Source: an uncultured Collinsella sp. (GTDB taxonomy: Bacteria > Actinomycetota > Coriobacteriia > Coriobacteriales > Coriobacteriaceae). Taken from it: a DNA stretch of 64,000 bases. The stretch is taken from NCBI GenBank assembly GCA_902470805.1, contig CABRHX010000009.1:1-64000 (forward strand), given 5' to 3'. The translations under genes and the position numbers were made by a program. Positions 26,263 to 35,046 of this stretch are shown one piece after another (position 1 is the stretch's first letter; each line of letters starts with the position of its first letter). Below the pieces are notes generated by a model. That model searched no databases. It was not told the DNA's origin and saw only the letters and a program-made list of their open reading frames with translations.

Positions 26263-27228
26263 ATGGAGAACAAGTACGTCTGCTCTGTCGATATCGGCGG
26301 AACTAAGATCGCGACTGCCATCATGGAGTACCCGGCTGACGGTAGTGTGCCCCGTCCCGTCTTTGAGGCCGAGGTTCCCACCGAGGCCCAAGAGGGCGGC
26401 GAGGCCGTCTTCCAGCGTATCGAGGCGTCCATCAAGGCCGCTCTCGAGGCGAATCCCGATGTCGAGGTCCTTGGCGTCGGTATCGGCGCCGCCGGCGTCG
26501 TCGATCCCAAGACGGGCGCCATCGCGTATGCCAATGAGATCATGCCCGGCTGGTCCGGCGTTCAGTTGGGGCCGCGTCTGCGCGAGGACCTCGGTCTTCC
26601 CGTTGCCGTTGTGGGCGACGTGCAGGCTCATGCTCTGGGCGAGGCCCACTGGGGCGTCGGCAAGGGCAAGTTCTCCGTCTTGTGTCTTGGCATCGGCACG
26701 GGCATCGGCGGCGCATATGTCGAGAGCGGCCGCGTGATGCAGGGCTTCCATGGTGCTGCCGGTCATATGGGCCACATTGAGTGTTCGGCTGCCGCCGGCA
26801 TTCCCTGCGCCTGCGGGCGTTCCGGCCATCTGGAGTCGGTTGCTTCGGGCACTTCCATTGGTCGAATGTACGATGAGCGTTTTGGCCGCGTCGACCCCAG
26901 CCGTCCTTCGGTCGGTCGCGATGTGAACGATCTGTGCCGTGCGGGCGACGCAAAGGCGACCGAGGTCATCCATGACGCCGGCTTTGCGCTGGGGGCCAGC
27001 TTGGGCTCGCTCGCTAACATCCTGGACCCTGAGGTCATCGTGCTTTCGGGCGGCGTGATTCACCAAGGTCCCGATTGGCGTTCGCAGACGTGGAAGGATT
27101 CGGTGCACAAGGGCTATGCCAGCCAGGCGCTCGATCCGCTTCAGGACACGCCGATCCTCATCGGTTCTCTGGAGGGCGATGCTCCGCTCATCGGTGCCGC
27201 CGAGCATCTTCTTGCTTCGTTGAAGTAA
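26263..27228 (+). CDS. nanK: ROK family kinase, probable N-acetylmannosamine kinase
   Basis: A 321-aa ROK-family sugar kinase. The N-terminal phosphate-binding motif is VDIGGTKIATAIM. GIGTGIGGAYV and the zinc motif CACGRSGHLES are in the middle, and the catalytic Asp falls in the VVGDVQAHALGEAHWG region. With NanE downstream and a NanA-like aldolase upstream, the substrate is most likely ManNAc, giving ManNAc-6-phosphate. A glucokinase or other N-acetyl-hexosamine kinase is an alternative. ATG 26263 has AAGGAGAG. It is flanked by two long palindromic elements. Confidence 0.82.
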   Translation: MENKYVCSVDIGGTKIATAIMEYPADGSVPRPVFEAEVPTEAQEGGEAVFQRIEASIKAALEANPDVEVLGVGIGAAGVVDPKTGAIAYANEIMPGWSGVQLGPRLREDLGLPVAVVGDVQAHALGEAHWGVGKGKFSVLCLGIGTGIGGAYVESGRVMQGFHGAAGHMGHIECSAAAGIPCACGRSGHLESVASGTSIGRMYDERFGRVDPSRPSVGRDVNDLCRAGDAKATEVIHDAGFALGASLGSLANILDPEVIVLSGGVIHQGPDWRSQTWKDSVHKGYASQALDPLQDTPILIGSLEGDAPLIGAAEHLLASLK

Positions 27229-27245
27229 ACATAACTACCAAGTGT

Positions 27246-27343
27246 GCCTTCTGAGGTGCCGCAGATTGACGTGAAAGAGGAGCGAAGCGTACTTCGGTAC
27301 GCGAGCGACGGTTTGAACGTCAAGGTGCGGCGTCTCAGAAGGC
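27246..27343 (+). repeat. Long palindromic repeat between nanK and nanE
   Basis: 98 bases forming a hairpin. The ends GCCTTCTGAG / CTCAGAAGGC pair exactly, then GCCGCA/TGCGGC, TTGACGT/ACGTCAA and the apex GCGTAC-TTCG-GTACGC. A 38-nt section (27255-27292, minus strand) matches 46147-46184 at 34 of 38 positions. TGTTTTGAG follows, so it could also act as a weak terminator. Confidence 0.85.
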
Positions 27344-27368
27344 TGTTTTGAGAAAGGTTGAGTCGAAC

Positions 27369-28055
27369 ATGACCGTTGATCCTTTGATCCAGTCCCTGAA
27401 GGGCAAGCTCGTCGTGAGCGTTCAGGCGTATATGGGCGAGCCGCTTCGTACGCCCGAGACCATGGCGCAAATGTCTCGCGCTTGCGAGCTCGGCGGCGCC
27501 GCCGCCATTCGCTGCCAGGGCCTTGCCGACATTGCCGCCATTAAGGGTCGCTGTGAGGTTCCCGTCATCGGCCTGTGGAAGGATGGGCACGAGGGCGTTT
27601 ACATCACGCCGACGCTGCGTCACGCTCGCGCCTGCGTTGCTGCCGGTGCCGATATCGTGGCGATCGACGCCACCGATCGTCCGCGCCCCGATGGCAAGAC
27701 GGTCGAGGATACCTTCCGCCCGCTGCACGAGGAGGGTGTGCTCCTGATGGCGGATTGTGCCACCATCGAGGATATTCGCCGTGCTGTTGATATGGGCTTT
27801 GACCTGGTATCCACCACGCTTTCTCACGGCGTCGCCGCCATCGACTGCACCATGGCCGATGGCCCCGACCTGCCGCTCCTGCGTCAGGCGACTGAGGAAT
27901 TCCCCGGCCTTCCTATCATTTGCGAGGGTCGCGTGCATACGCCCGAGGAGGCTCGCGCCGCGATCGATGCTGGCGCCTGGGCCGTTGTCGTCGGCACCGC
28001 CATCACGCACCCCACGAGTATTACGAGTTGGTTCAAGGCTGCACTTGAGGCGTAA
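27369..28055 (+). CDS. nanE: N-acetylmannosamine-6-phosphate 2-epimerase
   Basis: NanE converts ManNAc-6-P to GlcNAc-6-P, feeding the amino-sugar pathway. The 228-aa TIM-barrel carries the family markers LVVSVQAYMGEPL, GAAAIRCQG, VPVIGLWKDGHEGVYITPT, DIVAIDATDRPRPDG with the catalytic region, and CEGRVHTPEEA. RBS GAAAGG precedes ATG 27369. It is last in the nan operon. nagA and nagB, which would follow in the pathway, are not in this window. Confidence 0.93.
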   Translation: MTVDPLIQSLKGKLVVSVQAYMGEPLRTPETMAQMSRACELGGAAAIRCQGLADIAAIKGRCEVPVIGLWKDGHEGVYITPTLRHARACVAAGADIVAIDATDRPRPDGKTVEDTFRPLHEEGVLLMADCATIEDIRRAVDMGFDLVSTTLSHGVAAIDCTMADGPDLPLLRQATEEFPGLPIICEGRVHTPEEARAAIDAGAWAVVVGTAITHPTSITSWFKAALEA

Positions 28056-28106
28056 GACAGGCCTCGTATCCGCTCGGGGCGGTATACTCAATATAGGCAA
28101 TTGACC

Positions 28107-28144
28107 GCGCGGGATCCGGGTTGCTGGGTCCCGCGCTTGTTTTC
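28107..28144 (+). terminator. Terminator at the end of the nan operon, next to the rapZ RBS
   Basis: GCGCGGGATCC (28107-28117) pairs with GGTCCCGCGC (28127-28136) and is followed by TTGTTTT. The U-tract ends about 13 nt before the rapZ start codon, so rapZ expression from the nan side should be limited. Confidence 0.8.
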
Positions 28145-28156
28145 GGGAGGCAGCAC

Positions 28157-29077
28157 ATGCAAAAGGGAGATGCCATGGATGCGGCGGAGCGCTCGGAGCG
28201 CATCCCCGATATCGTCATCATCACCGGAATGTCCGGATCGGGCCGCACACAGGCCATGCACGTGTTCGAGGACATGGGCTATTTTTGCATCGATAACCTG
28301 CCTCCGCGTCTCATCGCCCAGCTTGCCGAGCTCGTCGGCATCAATACGGGCGTGGGCAGGCATCTCGCCGTCACCTGTGACCTGCGCAGCCAGGGCTTGT
28401 TCGATGAGCTGCTCGATGCCGTTGCCGCACTCGAGGAGCGCGAGATGAGCTGTGACATCGTGTTTCTCGAGGCCTCTGACGAGGTGCTGATCCGTCGTTA
28501 TAGCGAAAACCGCCGCCGCCATCCCATTGCCAAGCCGGGGGAGACTACGGCCGATGCGATTCAGCGCGAGCGCCTGCAGCTGCAGGGTGTGCGCGACCGA
28601 GCCGATATGATCATCGACACGAGCCGCCTGCGTACCTCTGCCCTGCGCAACAAATTGCGCATGGCGTTCTCCGAGTTGTCCGACCAGCAGCTCATGGACG
28701 TTCACGTGTTCTCGTTTGGCTTTAAGCACGGTATGCCCGTTGAGGCGGACATTATGATCGACGTTCGCTTCCTGCCCAATCCGTTCTACGATCCCGAGAT
28801 GCGCACCATGACCGGTCTCGATAAGAAGGTCTCCGACTTTGTTCTGGACCATCCCAAGACCCAGGAGTTCTGGAAAGCTTGGACGCAGCTGCTCGATACG
28901 GTGATGCCGGGCTATATCGCGGAGGGCAAGCCACAGCTTTCTATTGCCATCGGCTGCACGGGCGGTCAACACCGCAGCGTTGCCATCGCCGAGGCCACGG
29001 CACGTTATTTGGAAGGCGCTCAATATCACGTGAGCATTTCCCACCGCGACCTGTCGCGCGCCAACACGAAAGCATAG
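28157..29077 (+). CDS. rapZ: RNase adapter protein RapZ (YvcJ family)
   Basis: RapZ/YvcJ is a nucleotide-binding protein. In E. coli it presents the sRNA GlmZ to RNase E and senses glucosamine-6-phosphate; in Gram-positives its role is less clear. The N-terminal P-loop is GMSGSGRT (residues 24-31), with Arg where the Walker A Lys usually stands, a variation I recall from other actinobacteria. EDMGYFCIDNLPP follows. The C-terminal domain has FKHGMPVEADIMIDVRFLPNP and IGCTGGQHRSVAIAE. ATG 28157 has CGGGAGG; ATG 28175 with AAGGGAGA is an equally good alternative. It is next to whiA, but the usual yvcK is absent. Confidence 0.9.
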   Translation: MQKGDAMDAAERSERIPDIVIITGMSGSGRTQAMHVFEDMGYFCIDNLPPRLIAQLAELVGINTGVGRHLAVTCDLRSQGLFDELLDAVAALEEREMSCDIVFLEASDEVLIRRYSENRRRHPIAKPGETTADAIQRERLQLQGVRDRADMIIDTSRLRTSALRNKLRMAFSELSDQQLMDVHVFSFGFKHGMPVEADIMIDVRFLPNPFYDPEMRTMTGLDKKVSDFVLDHPKTQEFWKAWTQLLDTVMPGYIAEGKPQLSIAIGCTGGQHRSVAIAEATARYLEGAQYHVSISHRDLSRANTKA

Positions 29078-29083
29078 GCCTGC

Positions 29084-30013
29084 ATGTCGTTTACCGCCGA
29101 GGTGCGTGACGAACTCGCGCGCTGCGAACCCGAATGTGAATACTGCGATTTGTCGACGCTTGCCGCCCTGACGCGTGTGAGCGGTACACTTTCGCTGGCC
29201 GGCTCCGGGCGGTATCGTTTGACGGTCGCGACCGAGACGGGCGCCGTCGCGCGCACGATGATCACACTGACGCATCGCATCCTTAAGCTCAAAACGGAAT
29301 TCACCGTTCGTAAATCTGTATTGCATAAGGTTCGAAACTACCTCATCACCTTGCCTGATCAGCCAGACCTGGATAAGGCTCTGGTGCTGCTGGGCATCCT
29401 CGACCGCAGGGGAGGACTTGTCGCCGGCGTGCCCCGACATATCGTTGCCCGTCCCTGCTGCAGGCTTGCCTATATCCGCGGCGCGCTCATCGCGGGCGGC
29501 TTCGTGGCCGATCCACGCGGCGATTTTCATTTGGAGATCGCGGTGCAGGGCGAGCAATATGCCAAGGGGCTTTGCGATCTGTTGGAGCAGATTGGGGTCC
29601 ATGCTCGTGTTAATGCGCGGCGGGGGTCATATGCCGTGTACATTAAGAGCGCCGAGGAGATCGAGCAGCTCCTAAAGCTGGTCGGCGCCAAGCGCAGCGT
29701 TGCCGAGATCGAGGAAGCGCGCGCGGTCAAATTGGTTAAGAACGACGTAAACCGTCGCGTGAACGCCGAGCTCGCCAACCAGACCAGAAGCGCCGGTGCC
29801 GCCCAGCATCAGCTTGCGTTGATCGATGAGCTCGAGCAGCGTGGCCTTCGCGATGCGCTTCCGGATGCCTTGGCGGTCTTTTGCGACCTGCGCGAGCGCT
29901 ACCCCGATCTGTCACTGCGTGATTTGGGGGAGATGGCTGACCCTCCCTTGTCGAAGTCGGCCCTCTACCATCGTGTTTTACGGCTTGAAAAGCTCATTGA
30001 AGCAAACAGGTAG
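29084..30013 (+). CDS. whiA: DNA-binding protein WhiA
   Basis: WhiA is a regulator found in Gram-positive bacteria. It controls sporulation septation in Streptomyces and affects cell division and chromosome segregation in Bacillus. The N-terminal homing-endonuclease-like domain includes MSFTAEVRDELAR, KDVL-type HRILKLKTEF and AYIRGALIAGGFVADPRGDFHLEI. The C-terminal helix-turn-helix has LRERYPDLSLRDLGEMADPPLSKSALYHRVLRLEKL. 309 aa is typical. It starts 6 nt after rapZ. Confidence 0.93.
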   Translation: MSFTAEVRDELARCEPECEYCDLSTLAALTRVSGTLSLAGSGRYRLTVATETGAVARTMITLTHRILKLKTEFTVRKSVLHKVRNYLITLPDQPDLDKALVLLGILDRRGGLVAGVPRHIVARPCCRLAYIRGALIAGGFVADPRGDFHLEIAVQGEQYAKGLCDLLEQIGVHARVNARRGSYAVYIKSAEEIEQLLKLVGAKRSVAEIEEARAVKLVKNDVNRRVNAELANQTRSAGAAQHQLALIDELEQRGLRDALPDALAVFCDLRERYPDLSLRDLGEMADPPLSKSALYHRVLRLEKLIEANR

Positions 30014-30206
30014 TTTGAAGTATCGACTTATATATGGATTTAACTGCTATTTTAGTCTTTAAAACGTTTTAACGTAAATTTGATTTTCAATTTCGAGCAT
30101 TCTCGTGAAATTCAAGTCAAAAAAAAGGTATATTAGGCGAGTGGTTAGTTTGTGGGCCTCAACGGCGGGCGCTGTAGCTCGCGGGGGCCTTACGAAAGGA
30201 GACACA
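30014..30206 (+). promoter_or_regulatory. Upstream region of gap, with an A/T palindrome
   Basis: A perfect 14-bp palindrome TTAAAACGTTTTAA lies at 30059-30072, about 135 bp before gap. An A-rich stretch with TATATT at 30129-30134 could be a -10 element, but I find no good -35 at correct spacing. The palindrome could be an operator for a glycolytic regulator; none is identified. Confidence 0.4.
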
Positions 30207-31232
30207 ATGGCAGTAAAGGTTGCTATTAACGGCTTCGGTCGCATCGGTCGTCTGGCTTTCCGTCAGATGTTCGGTCATGAGGGCTCCGAGATCGTCGCTA
30301 TCAACGACCTCACCTCTCCCGATATGCTCGCTTACCTGCTGAAGTACGACTCCACGCAGGGCAACTACGCTCGCGATCACGAGGTCGTTGCTGGCGAGGA
30401 TTCCATCACCGTTGACGGCAAGGAGATCAAGATCTACAAGGAGGCCGACGCCAACAACCTGCCTTGGGGCGACCTCGACGTTGACGTCGTTCTCGAGTGC
30501 ACCGGCTTCTACACCAGCAAGGCTAAGGCTCAGGCCCACATCAACGCTGGCGCCAAGAAGGTCGTCATCTCCGCTCCGGCTGGCAGCGATCTGCCCACCA
30601 TCGTGTACAACGTCAACCATGAGACGCTGACCGCTGAGGACAACATCATCTCCGCTGCTTCCTGCACCACCAACTGCCTCGCCCCGATGGCCAAGGGTCT
30701 GAACGACTTCGCTCCCATCGTGTCCGGCATCATGACCACCATTCACGCTTGGACTGGCGACCAGATGCCGCTCGACGGCCCGCAGCGCAAGGGCAACAAG
30801 CGTCGTAGCCGCGCCTGCGCCGTCAACATCGTCCCCAACACCACCGGTGCTGCCAAGGCTATCGGCCTGGTTCTCCCCGAGCTCAACGGTAAGCTCATCG
30901 GTGCCGCCCAGCGCGTCCCGACGCCGACCGGCTCCATCACCAACCTCTACGCTGTCGTTGACAAGAAGGTCACCGTCGACGAGGTCAACGCCGCTATGAA
31001 GGCCTACGCTGCCACCATCTCCGAGACCTTCGGCTACAACGAGGACGACATCGTCTCCACCGACATCATCGGCGAGACCCACGGCTCCATCTTCGACGCC
31101 ACTCAGACCATGTGCTCTGACCTCGGCAACGGTCAGACCCTCGTTCAGGTCACCTCTTGGTACGACAACGAGAACTCCTACACCTCTCAGATGGTCCGCA
31201 CCATCAAGTACTTCGAGAAGTTCGTTGCTTAA
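30207..31232 (+). CDS. gap: Glyceraldehyde-3-phosphate dehydrogenase
   Basis: A 341-aa NAD-dependent glycolytic enzyme. The Rossmann motif VAINGFGRIGRLAFRQMF is at the N-terminus. The active-site Cys153 is in SAASCTTNCLAP, the catalytic His in the HAWTGDQ region. WYDNENSYTSQMVRTIKYF is at the C-terminus. RBS AAAGGAG precedes ATG 30207. Codon use is extremely biased, as expected for a major glycolytic gene. It is followed by a strong terminator and then pgk. Confidence 0.97.
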   Translation: MAVKVAINGFGRIGRLAFRQMFGHEGSEIVAINDLTSPDMLAYLLKYDSTQGNYARDHEVVAGEDSITVDGKEIKIYKEADANNLPWGDLDVDVVLECTGFYTSKAKAQAHINAGAKKVVISAPAGSDLPTIVYNVNHETLTAEDNIISAASCTTNCLAPMAKGLNDFAPIVSGIMTTIHAWTGDQMPLDGPQRKGNKRRSRACAVNIVPNTTGAAKAIGLVLPELNGKLIGAAQRVPTPTGSITNLYAVVDKKVTVDEVNAAMKAYAATISETFGYNEDDIVSTDIIGETHGSIFDATQTMCSDLGNGQTLVQVTSWYDNENSYTSQMVRTIKYFEKFVA

Positions 31233-31270
31233 TTTAGCTTTTAGCGAATAGCTCGTTGAGCGTCTAAAGA

Positions 31271-31317
31271 AGGGCGCGGCCTTATAGGGCTTACACCCTA
31301 GGGTCGCGCCCTTTTTA
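31271..31317 (+). terminator. Terminator between gap and pgk
   Basis: GGGCGCG / CGCGCCC outer stem with an inner TAGGG / CCCTA stem, followed by TTTTT. It isolates gap from pgk-tpiA-gpmI. Confidence 0.85.
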
Positions 31318-31372
31318 TAAGAAATCGTCTGCCGTAATGGGAGGCAGACACGTACGAAAGGTAGAAGCAAAC

Positions 31373-32563
31373 ATGGCCTTTACCAAGAAGACCGTTCGCG
31401 ACATCGATGTCGACGGCAAGCGCGTTCTCGTCCGCGTTGACTTCAACGTGCCTATCAAGGATGGCGTCGTTGGCGACACCACCCGTATCAAGGCTGCCCT
31501 GCCCACCATCAACTATCTCGTTGAGCACAACGCTCGCGTCATCCTCATGAGCCACCTCGGCCGTCCCGAGGGCACCGGCTTCCAGCCCGAGCTCTCCCTT
31601 GAGCCTGTCGCCAAGAAGCTCGCCGAGCTCTCTGGTCTCGACGTTGCCTTTGTCGCCGACACCTACGGCGAGAAGGCTGCTGAGGCTGTTGCCGCCGTCG
31701 AGCCGGGCAAGGTCCTCGTTCTCGAGAACGTCCGCTTCGATAAGCGTGAGAAGAAGAACGATCCCGAGATCGCCAAGAAGCTCGCTTCCTATGGTGACGT
31801 CTTCGTTCTCGATGCCTTCGGCACCGCTCACCGCGCCCAGGGTTCCGTCGTGGGCCCCGCCGCTTACCTGCCTGCCGTCGCCGGCTTCCTGCTCGAGAAG
31901 GAGGTCGACACGCTGACCGGCATCTTCGCCGAGCCCGAGCGCCCCTTCGTCGCCATCGTCGGCGGTTCCAAGGTTTCCTCCAAGATCGGCGTTCTCGATC
32001 ACCTCATCGACTCTGCTGACACCCTGATCATCGGTGGCGGTATGGCCTACACCTTCTTCTTGGCTCAGGGCCTGTCCGTCGGTCAGTCCCTCAAGGAAGA
32101 GGACTGGGTCGAGCGCGCTGGCGAGATGCTCAAGAAGGCCGAGGAGAAGGGCGTCAAGATCCTGCTCCCCATCGACAACCGCGTTGCCGATCACTTTGGC
32201 GAGGACGCTGTCCCCGAGGTTGTCGCTTCCGACGCTATCCCCGACGATCGTGAGGGTATGGACATCGGCCCCAAGACCGAGGAGCTTTACGCCGAGGCCG
32301 TCAAGGGCGCCAAGACTGTGTTCTGGAATGGTCCCATGGGCGTCTTCGAGTTCGACAACTTCGCTCACGGCACCCAGGCTATCGCCGAGGCTGTCGCCGA
32401 TGCCGACTGCACCTCGATCATCGGCGGTGGCGACTCTGTCGCAGCTGTCAACAAGTTCAACCTGGCCGACAAGATGAGCTGGATCTCCACCGGTGGTGGC
32501 GCTTCCATGGAGCTCGTCGAGGGTAAGGCCCTGCCCGGAGTGGAGGCGCTTCTCGATGCCTAA
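31373..32563 (+). CDS. pgk: Phosphoglycerate kinase
   Basis: Transfers phosphate from 1,3-bisphosphoglycerate to ADP. The 396-aa protein shows RVLVRVDFNVPIKDG, SHLGRPEG, LENVRF, DAFGTAHRAQGS, and the C-terminal nucleotide-binding GGGDSVAAVNKF and ISTGGGASMELVEGKALPGVEAL. GAAAGGTAG precedes ATG 31373. Its end overlaps the tpiA start by 8 nt. Confidence 0.97.
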   Translation: MAFTKKTVRDIDVDGKRVLVRVDFNVPIKDGVVGDTTRIKAALPTINYLVEHNARVILMSHLGRPEGTGFQPELSLEPVAKKLAELSGLDVAFVADTYGEKAAEAVAAVEPGKVLVLENVRFDKREKKNDPEIAKKLASYGDVFVLDAFGTAHRAQGSVVGPAAYLPAVAGFLLEKEVDTLTGIFAEPERPFVAIVGGSKVSSKIGVLDHLIDSADTLIIGGGMAYTFFLAQGLSVGQSLKEEDWVERAGEMLKKAEEKGVKILLPIDNRVADHFGEDAVPEVVASDAIPDDREGMDIGPKTEELYAEAVKGAKTVFWNGPMGVFEFDNFAHGTQAIAEAVADADCTSIIGGGDSVAAVNKFNLADKMSWISTGGGASMELVEGKALPGVEALLDA

Positions 32564-33323
32564 TCGCACCCTTCTTATCGCTGGTAACTGGAAGATGAAC
32601 AACGACGTCGCCGAGGCCGCCAAGCTCGCCGACGAGCTGGCTCAGGCTCTGCCCGAGGTTCCGGCCGGCGTCGAGGTGCTCGTCTGCCCTCCGACCATCG
32701 ACATCACCACGGTTCATGACCGTATTCAGGCTGCCCCCATTGCCCTCGGTGCACAGAACGTGTACTGGGAGGCCAAGGGTGCCTTCACCGGTGAGTCCTC
32801 TTGCGACATGCTCAAGTCCGCTGGCTGCACCTACTGCATCATCGGTCACTCCGAGCGTCGCGACTACTTCCACGAGACCGACGAGGACCAGAACAAGAAG
32901 GCTAAGGCTCTCGTTGCCGCCGGCCTTGTTCCCGTCTTCTGCTGCGGCGAGTCCCTCGAGGTCCGCGAGGCTGGCACCTATGTCGAGCACGTCGTGAACC
33001 AGGTCAAGGCTGGCCTTGCTGGTCTTGAGATCACCTGCCCCAAGCAGGTCGTCGTCGCCTACGAGCCCATCTGGGCCATCGGCACCGGCAAGACCGCTAC
33101 CGCCGAGGACGCTCAGGAGGTCTGCGGTGCTATCCGTGAGACCCTCAAGGAGATGTTCGGCGAGGAGCTCGCTAACGGCATCCGCGTGCTGTATGGCGGT
33201 TCCGCCAAGCCCGGCAACATCGCCGAGCTCGTCGCCAAGCCCGACGTTGACGGCGCCCTCGTGGGCGGCGCTTCGCTCAAGGCTGCCGACTTCGCCTCTA
33301 TGGTCGTCAAGGCAGGCGAGTAG
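32556..33323 (+). CDS. tpiA: Triosephosphate isomerase
   Basis: Interconverts dihydroxyacetone phosphate and glyceraldehyde 3-phosphate. The 255-aa TIM barrel has the N-terminal GNWKMN with the catalytic Lys, IIGHSERR (catalytic His) and AYEPIWAIGTGKTA (catalytic Glu), and the phosphate loop YGGSAKPGN. It overlaps pgk by 8 nt and is 5 nt from gpmI: a compact lower-glycolysis operon. Confidence 0.97.
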   Translation: MPNRTLLIAGNWKMNNDVAEAAKLADELAQALPEVPAGVEVLVCPPTIDITTVHDRIQAAPIALGAQNVYWEAKGAFTGESSCDMLKSAGCTYCIIGHSERRDYFHETDEDQNKKAKALVAAGLVPVFCCGESLEVREAGTYVEHVVNQVKAGLAGLEITCPKQVVVAYEPIWAIGTGKTATAEDAQEVCGAIRETLKEMFGEELANGIRVLYGGSAKPGNIAELVAKPDVDGALVGGASLKAADFASMVVKAGE

Positions 33324-33328
33324 GACAT

Positions 33329-34882
33329 ATGGCACAACGTCATCTTCCTGCACTCCTGATTATCATGGATGGCTGCGGCCTTGCTCCGGCCGATGGCGAG
33401 AACGCCGTCGCCGCTGCCAAGACGCCCTTCCTTGATGGCCTGTACGAGAAGTACCCCCACACCACGCTCGGTGCTTCGGGCGAGGACGTGGGCCTTCCCG
33501 ACGGCCAGATGGGTAACTCCGAGGTGGGTCACCTCAACATCGGTGCCGGCCGCATCGTGTTCCAGGAGCTTTCGCGCATCAACAATGCCATCAAGGACGG
33601 TTCCATCGCCAAGAACGAGGTTTTCGTCAAGGCTATGGACGATGTCAAGGCTGACGGTAAGACTCTCCACCTCATGGGCCTTATGAGCCCTGGCGGTGTT
33701 CATTCTCACATGAACCACGTCGAGGCTCTGGTCAAGATGGCTGCCGAGCACGGTGTCAAGACCGTTCGCGTCCACGCCTTCATGGATGGTCGCGACGTTG
33801 ACCCGCAGTCCGGTGCCGGTTACATGAGTGAGTTCTGCGCTTTCCTGGCTAAGATCTCCGAGGAGACCGGTTGCGACGCTCGCGTTGCCACCGTCTCGGG
33901 CCGTTATTGGGCCATGGACCGCGATAATCGTTGGGAGCGCATCCAGCGCGCCTACGACGTCATGGTCAACGCGTCCGATGCTGATACCGACCCCGTTGCC
34001 GGTATCAAGGCCTACTACGAGAAGGACCCGCGCGGCGACGAGTTCGTCGAGCCCTTCGCTGCCCACAACGAGGGCATTCACGAGGGCGACGCGGCCATCT
34101 TCTTCAACTTCCGTCCCGACCGTGCTCGTCAGATGACCCGCGTGTTCACGGACAAGGAGTTCGACGGCTTTGAGCGCGAGCAGATCAAGCTTTCGCACTT
34201 TGTGACGATGACCGAGTATGATCCGACGTTTGACGTCGAGGTCGCCTTCCCCAAGACGTTCCCCGAGAACGTCCTGGCCGACGTTATCGCCGCCAATGGC
34301 CTGAAGCAGCTGCACACTGCCGAGACCGAGAAGTACGCCCACGTGACGTTCTTCCTCAACGGTGGCATCGAGGAGCCCAAGGAGGGCGAGGAGCGCGTGC
34401 TCGTCGCTTCCCCCAAGGTTGCTACCTACGATCTGCAGCCCGAGATGAGCGCTCCCGAGGTTACCGAGAAGCTCGTCGCCGCCATCAACGAGGATCGCGC
34501 TGATTTCTACATCGTGAACTTCGCGAACTGCGACATGGTTGGTCACACCGGTGTCTTCGACGCTGCCGTTAAGGCCGTTGAGGCTGTTGACGATGCCCTG
34601 TCCAAGGTTGTCCCGGCGATTCTCGCCAAGGGCGGCTTTGCACTGATTACCGCCGACCACGGCAACGCCGATCACATGTTTGACGTTGCTTCCGACGGCT
34701 CCAAGCATCCGTTTACGGCTCACACCACCAACCGCGTGCCGTTCATCATCGTTGATGAGAAGGCCAAGCTCACTGGTATCGAGGACGGCCGTCTTTCCGA
34801 TATCGCTCCGACCATGCTCACCATGGCTGGTATTGAGCCTTCCGCCGAGATGACGGGCCGCGTGCTCGCTACCGAGGCCTAA
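33329..34882 (+). CDS. gpmI: 2,3-bisphosphoglycerate-independent phosphoglycerate mutase
   Basis: A 517-aa metal-dependent mutase of the alkaline phosphatase superfamily. It interconverts 3- and 2-phosphoglycerate. The catalytic Ser is in GNSEVGHLNIGAGR. RHAFMDGRD-type VHAFMDGRDVDPQSG, FNFRPDRARQMTR and TADHGNADHMFD are the metal and substrate segments. It is last of the pgk-tpiA-gpmI run and is followed by a terminator. Confidence 0.97.
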   Translation: MAQRHLPALLIIMDGCGLAPADGENAVAAAKTPFLDGLYEKYPHTTLGASGEDVGLPDGQMGNSEVGHLNIGAGRIVFQELSRINNAIKDGSIAKNEVFVKAMDDVKADGKTLHLMGLMSPGGVHSHMNHVEALVKMAAEHGVKTVRVHAFMDGRDVDPQSGAGYMSEFCAFLAKISEETGCDARVATVSGRYWAMDRDNRWERIQRAYDVMVNASDADTDPVAGIKAYYEKDPRGDEFVEPFAAHNEGIHEGDAAIFFNFRPDRARQMTRVFTDKEFDGFEREQIKLSHFVTMTEYDPTFDVEVAFPKTFPENVLADVIAANGLKQLHTAETEKYAHVTFFLNGGIEEPKEGEERVLVASPKVATYDLQPEMSAPEVTEKLVAAINEDRADFYIVNFANCDMVGHTGVFDAAVKAVEAVDDALSKVVPAILAKGGFALITADHGNADHMFDVASDGSKHPFTAHTTNRVPFIIVDEKAKLTGIEDGRLSDIAPTMLTMAGIEPSAEMTGRVLATEA

Positions 34883-34907
34883 TAGAAAACAAATACCGTT
34901 TTCTAGC

Positions 34908-34942
34908 AAGGGGGTTGTCCACAACCGGACAACCCCCTTTTT
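34908..34942 (+). terminator. Terminator after gpmI
   Basis: A 13-bp perfect stem AAGGGGGTTGTCC / GGACAACCCCCTT (34908-34920, 34927-34939) followed by TTTT. Confidence 0.92.
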
Positions 34943-35046
34943 GGTATTTCTGCCATTTCCACCCCGTCCTTGAGTGGCAGGTAGGGGAGAGCGGGGGATT
35001 GTGGTACAGTACTGGAGTTTGAACTGTTCTATTAAGGAGCTTATCT

